Position numbers and translations under genes: made by a program
Shown here: positions 6,893-7,027 of the stretch, in pieces
How positions within the stretch are numbered: position 1 is the first letter of the stretch
Layout: every line of letters begins with the position of its first letter
The notes under the pieces: generated by a model
Databases searched by the model: none
Told to the model about the DNA's origin: nothing
Seen by the model: the letters and a program-made list of their open reading frames with translations, nothing else
Assembly (NCBI GenBank): GCA_030377945.1
Contig: JAUCGD010000166.1
Location: 1-7,027, forward strand
Length of the DNA stretch: 7,027 nt
Direction of reading: 5' to 3'
Source of the DNA: Desulfobacterales bacterium HSG17
GTDB lineage: Bacteria; Desulfobacterota; Desulfobacteria; Desulfobacterales; Desulfococcaceae

Positions 6893-6964
6893 TTACCCAG
6901 ATGCACAATAACTGTTTTTGAGCCTGTGTAACCACTCTTCATATTTGTCCAATGCGGTGCTGAC
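6893..6964 (-). CDS. Probable C-terminal tail of an upstream gene, interrupted at the repeat junction
   Basis: In a frame different from the fusion gene, 23 codons lead to a TAA at 6895-6893. They read V-S-T-A-L-D-K-Y-E-E-W-L-H-R-L-K-N-S-Y-C-A-S-G, an amphipathic, charged stretch typical of a protein C-terminus. The stop falls 44 bases before the chosen start of the fusion gene, normal spacing for a shared operon. Across 6965 the frame enters the inverted copy of phospho-lyase DNA and soon meets a stop (about 7007), so the real upstream part of this gene is missing from the window. The product is not identifiable from 23 residues, and chance coding potential cannot be excluded. Confidence 0.35.
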   Translation of the reverse strand, partial: VSTALDKYEEWLHRLKNSYCASG

Positions 6965-7027
6965 CGGTTTGCAGAAAAAATATAAGATCGTGGGAGATGT
7001 TCGCGGCTACGGGCTTTTTATCGGCCT
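6965..7027 (+). repeat. 63-bp perfect inverted copy of phospho-lyase coding sequence at the window end
   Basis: These 63 bases are identical to the reverse complement of 4090-4152, inside the class III domain of the fusion gene. In plus-strand reading they encode the same peptide (LQKKYKIVGDVRGYGLFIGL) up to the window edge. Left of 6965 similarity fades within about 14 bases (the 13 or so bases before it share 'gctg' and a few more), and the plus-strand frame has a stop at 6909-6911 with no phospho-lyase-like sequence before it. It is therefore a fragment and not the visible end of an intact second gene. A chimeric read or contig-end artefact, or a genuine inverted duplication, would both look like this. 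Confidence 0.9.

Noticed and set aside
6849..6935. 29-residue N-terminal extension of the fusion protein from a GTG at 6935
   Set aside because: No ribosome site at 6935, no similarity to kinase N-termini, and overlap with a probable upstream coding tail; the ATG at 6848 has GGAG at ideal spacing.
6912..7027. Second, opposite-strand phospho-lyase gene entering from the right edge
   Set aside because: Only the last 63 bases match; before them the frame lacks any phospho-lyase sequence and has a stop at 6909-6911, so this is a fragment or artefact, not the body of a gene.
6965..7027. Terminal inverted repeat of an insertion sequence or transposon
   Set aside because: Its partner lies within a conserved enzyme domain, not at an element boundary, and no transposase or target duplication is visible.

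Overview
The window looks like a piece of a bacterial chromosome, probably a Gram-negative anaerobe. The moderately AT-rich flanks and the gene mix would suit a Desulfobacterales-type deltaproteobacterium, but that is a guess from style and no marker gene is present. The gene density, good Shine-Dalgarno sites and lack of tRNA, rRNA, IS or CRISPR elements point to ordinary chromosomal metabolic sequence.

Layout. (1) 1-1053, plus strand: the 3' three quarters of a hexameric-type glutamate dehydrogenase gene (gdhA-like), cut by the left edge. A strong hairpin at 1080-1114 ends it and separates it from everything else, which runs on the minus strand. (2) 1116-1523, minus: an unrecognised 135-aa protein with its own likely promoter. 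(3) 1659-3649, minus: a two-gene operon of a small single-domain cupin followed, with a 4-base ATGA stop/start overlap, by a 547-aa protein. The latter carries a degenerate GalT/HIT-type active-site motif (S-x2-M-x-H-x-Q in place of S-x2-H-x-H-x-Q). A TTGACA-17-CATATT promoter precedes the cupin. (4) 3867-6848, minus: a 993-aa three-module protein with an APH/hydroxylysine-kinase-like kinase, an intact LytM/M23 zinc metallopeptidase domain, and a class III PLP enzyme closely resembling ethanolamine-phosphate/phosphohydroxylysine phospho-lyases. Kinase plus phospho-lyase gives a plausible two-step route: phosphorylate an amino-alcohol, then eliminate phosphate and ammonia. The embedded peptidase could hint at a cell-wall or peptide-linked substrate, but this is inference. 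(5) 6893-6964, minus: what looks like the last 23 codons of another gene of the same operon.

The last 63 bases (6965-7027) are an exact reverse-complement copy of 4090-4152, inside the phospho-lyase domain. Homology collapses at 6964, where the putative upstream gene is also interrupted. This is either a real inverted duplication/rearrangement or, more likely, a chimeric or graph-end assembly artefact. The right edge should be treated with caution.

Base composition changes sharply: the phospho-lyase and peptidase parts of the fusion gene are clearly GC-richer (a sampled 60-base line is 60% G+C) than the cupin/GalT-like operon (a sampled line is about one third G+C).
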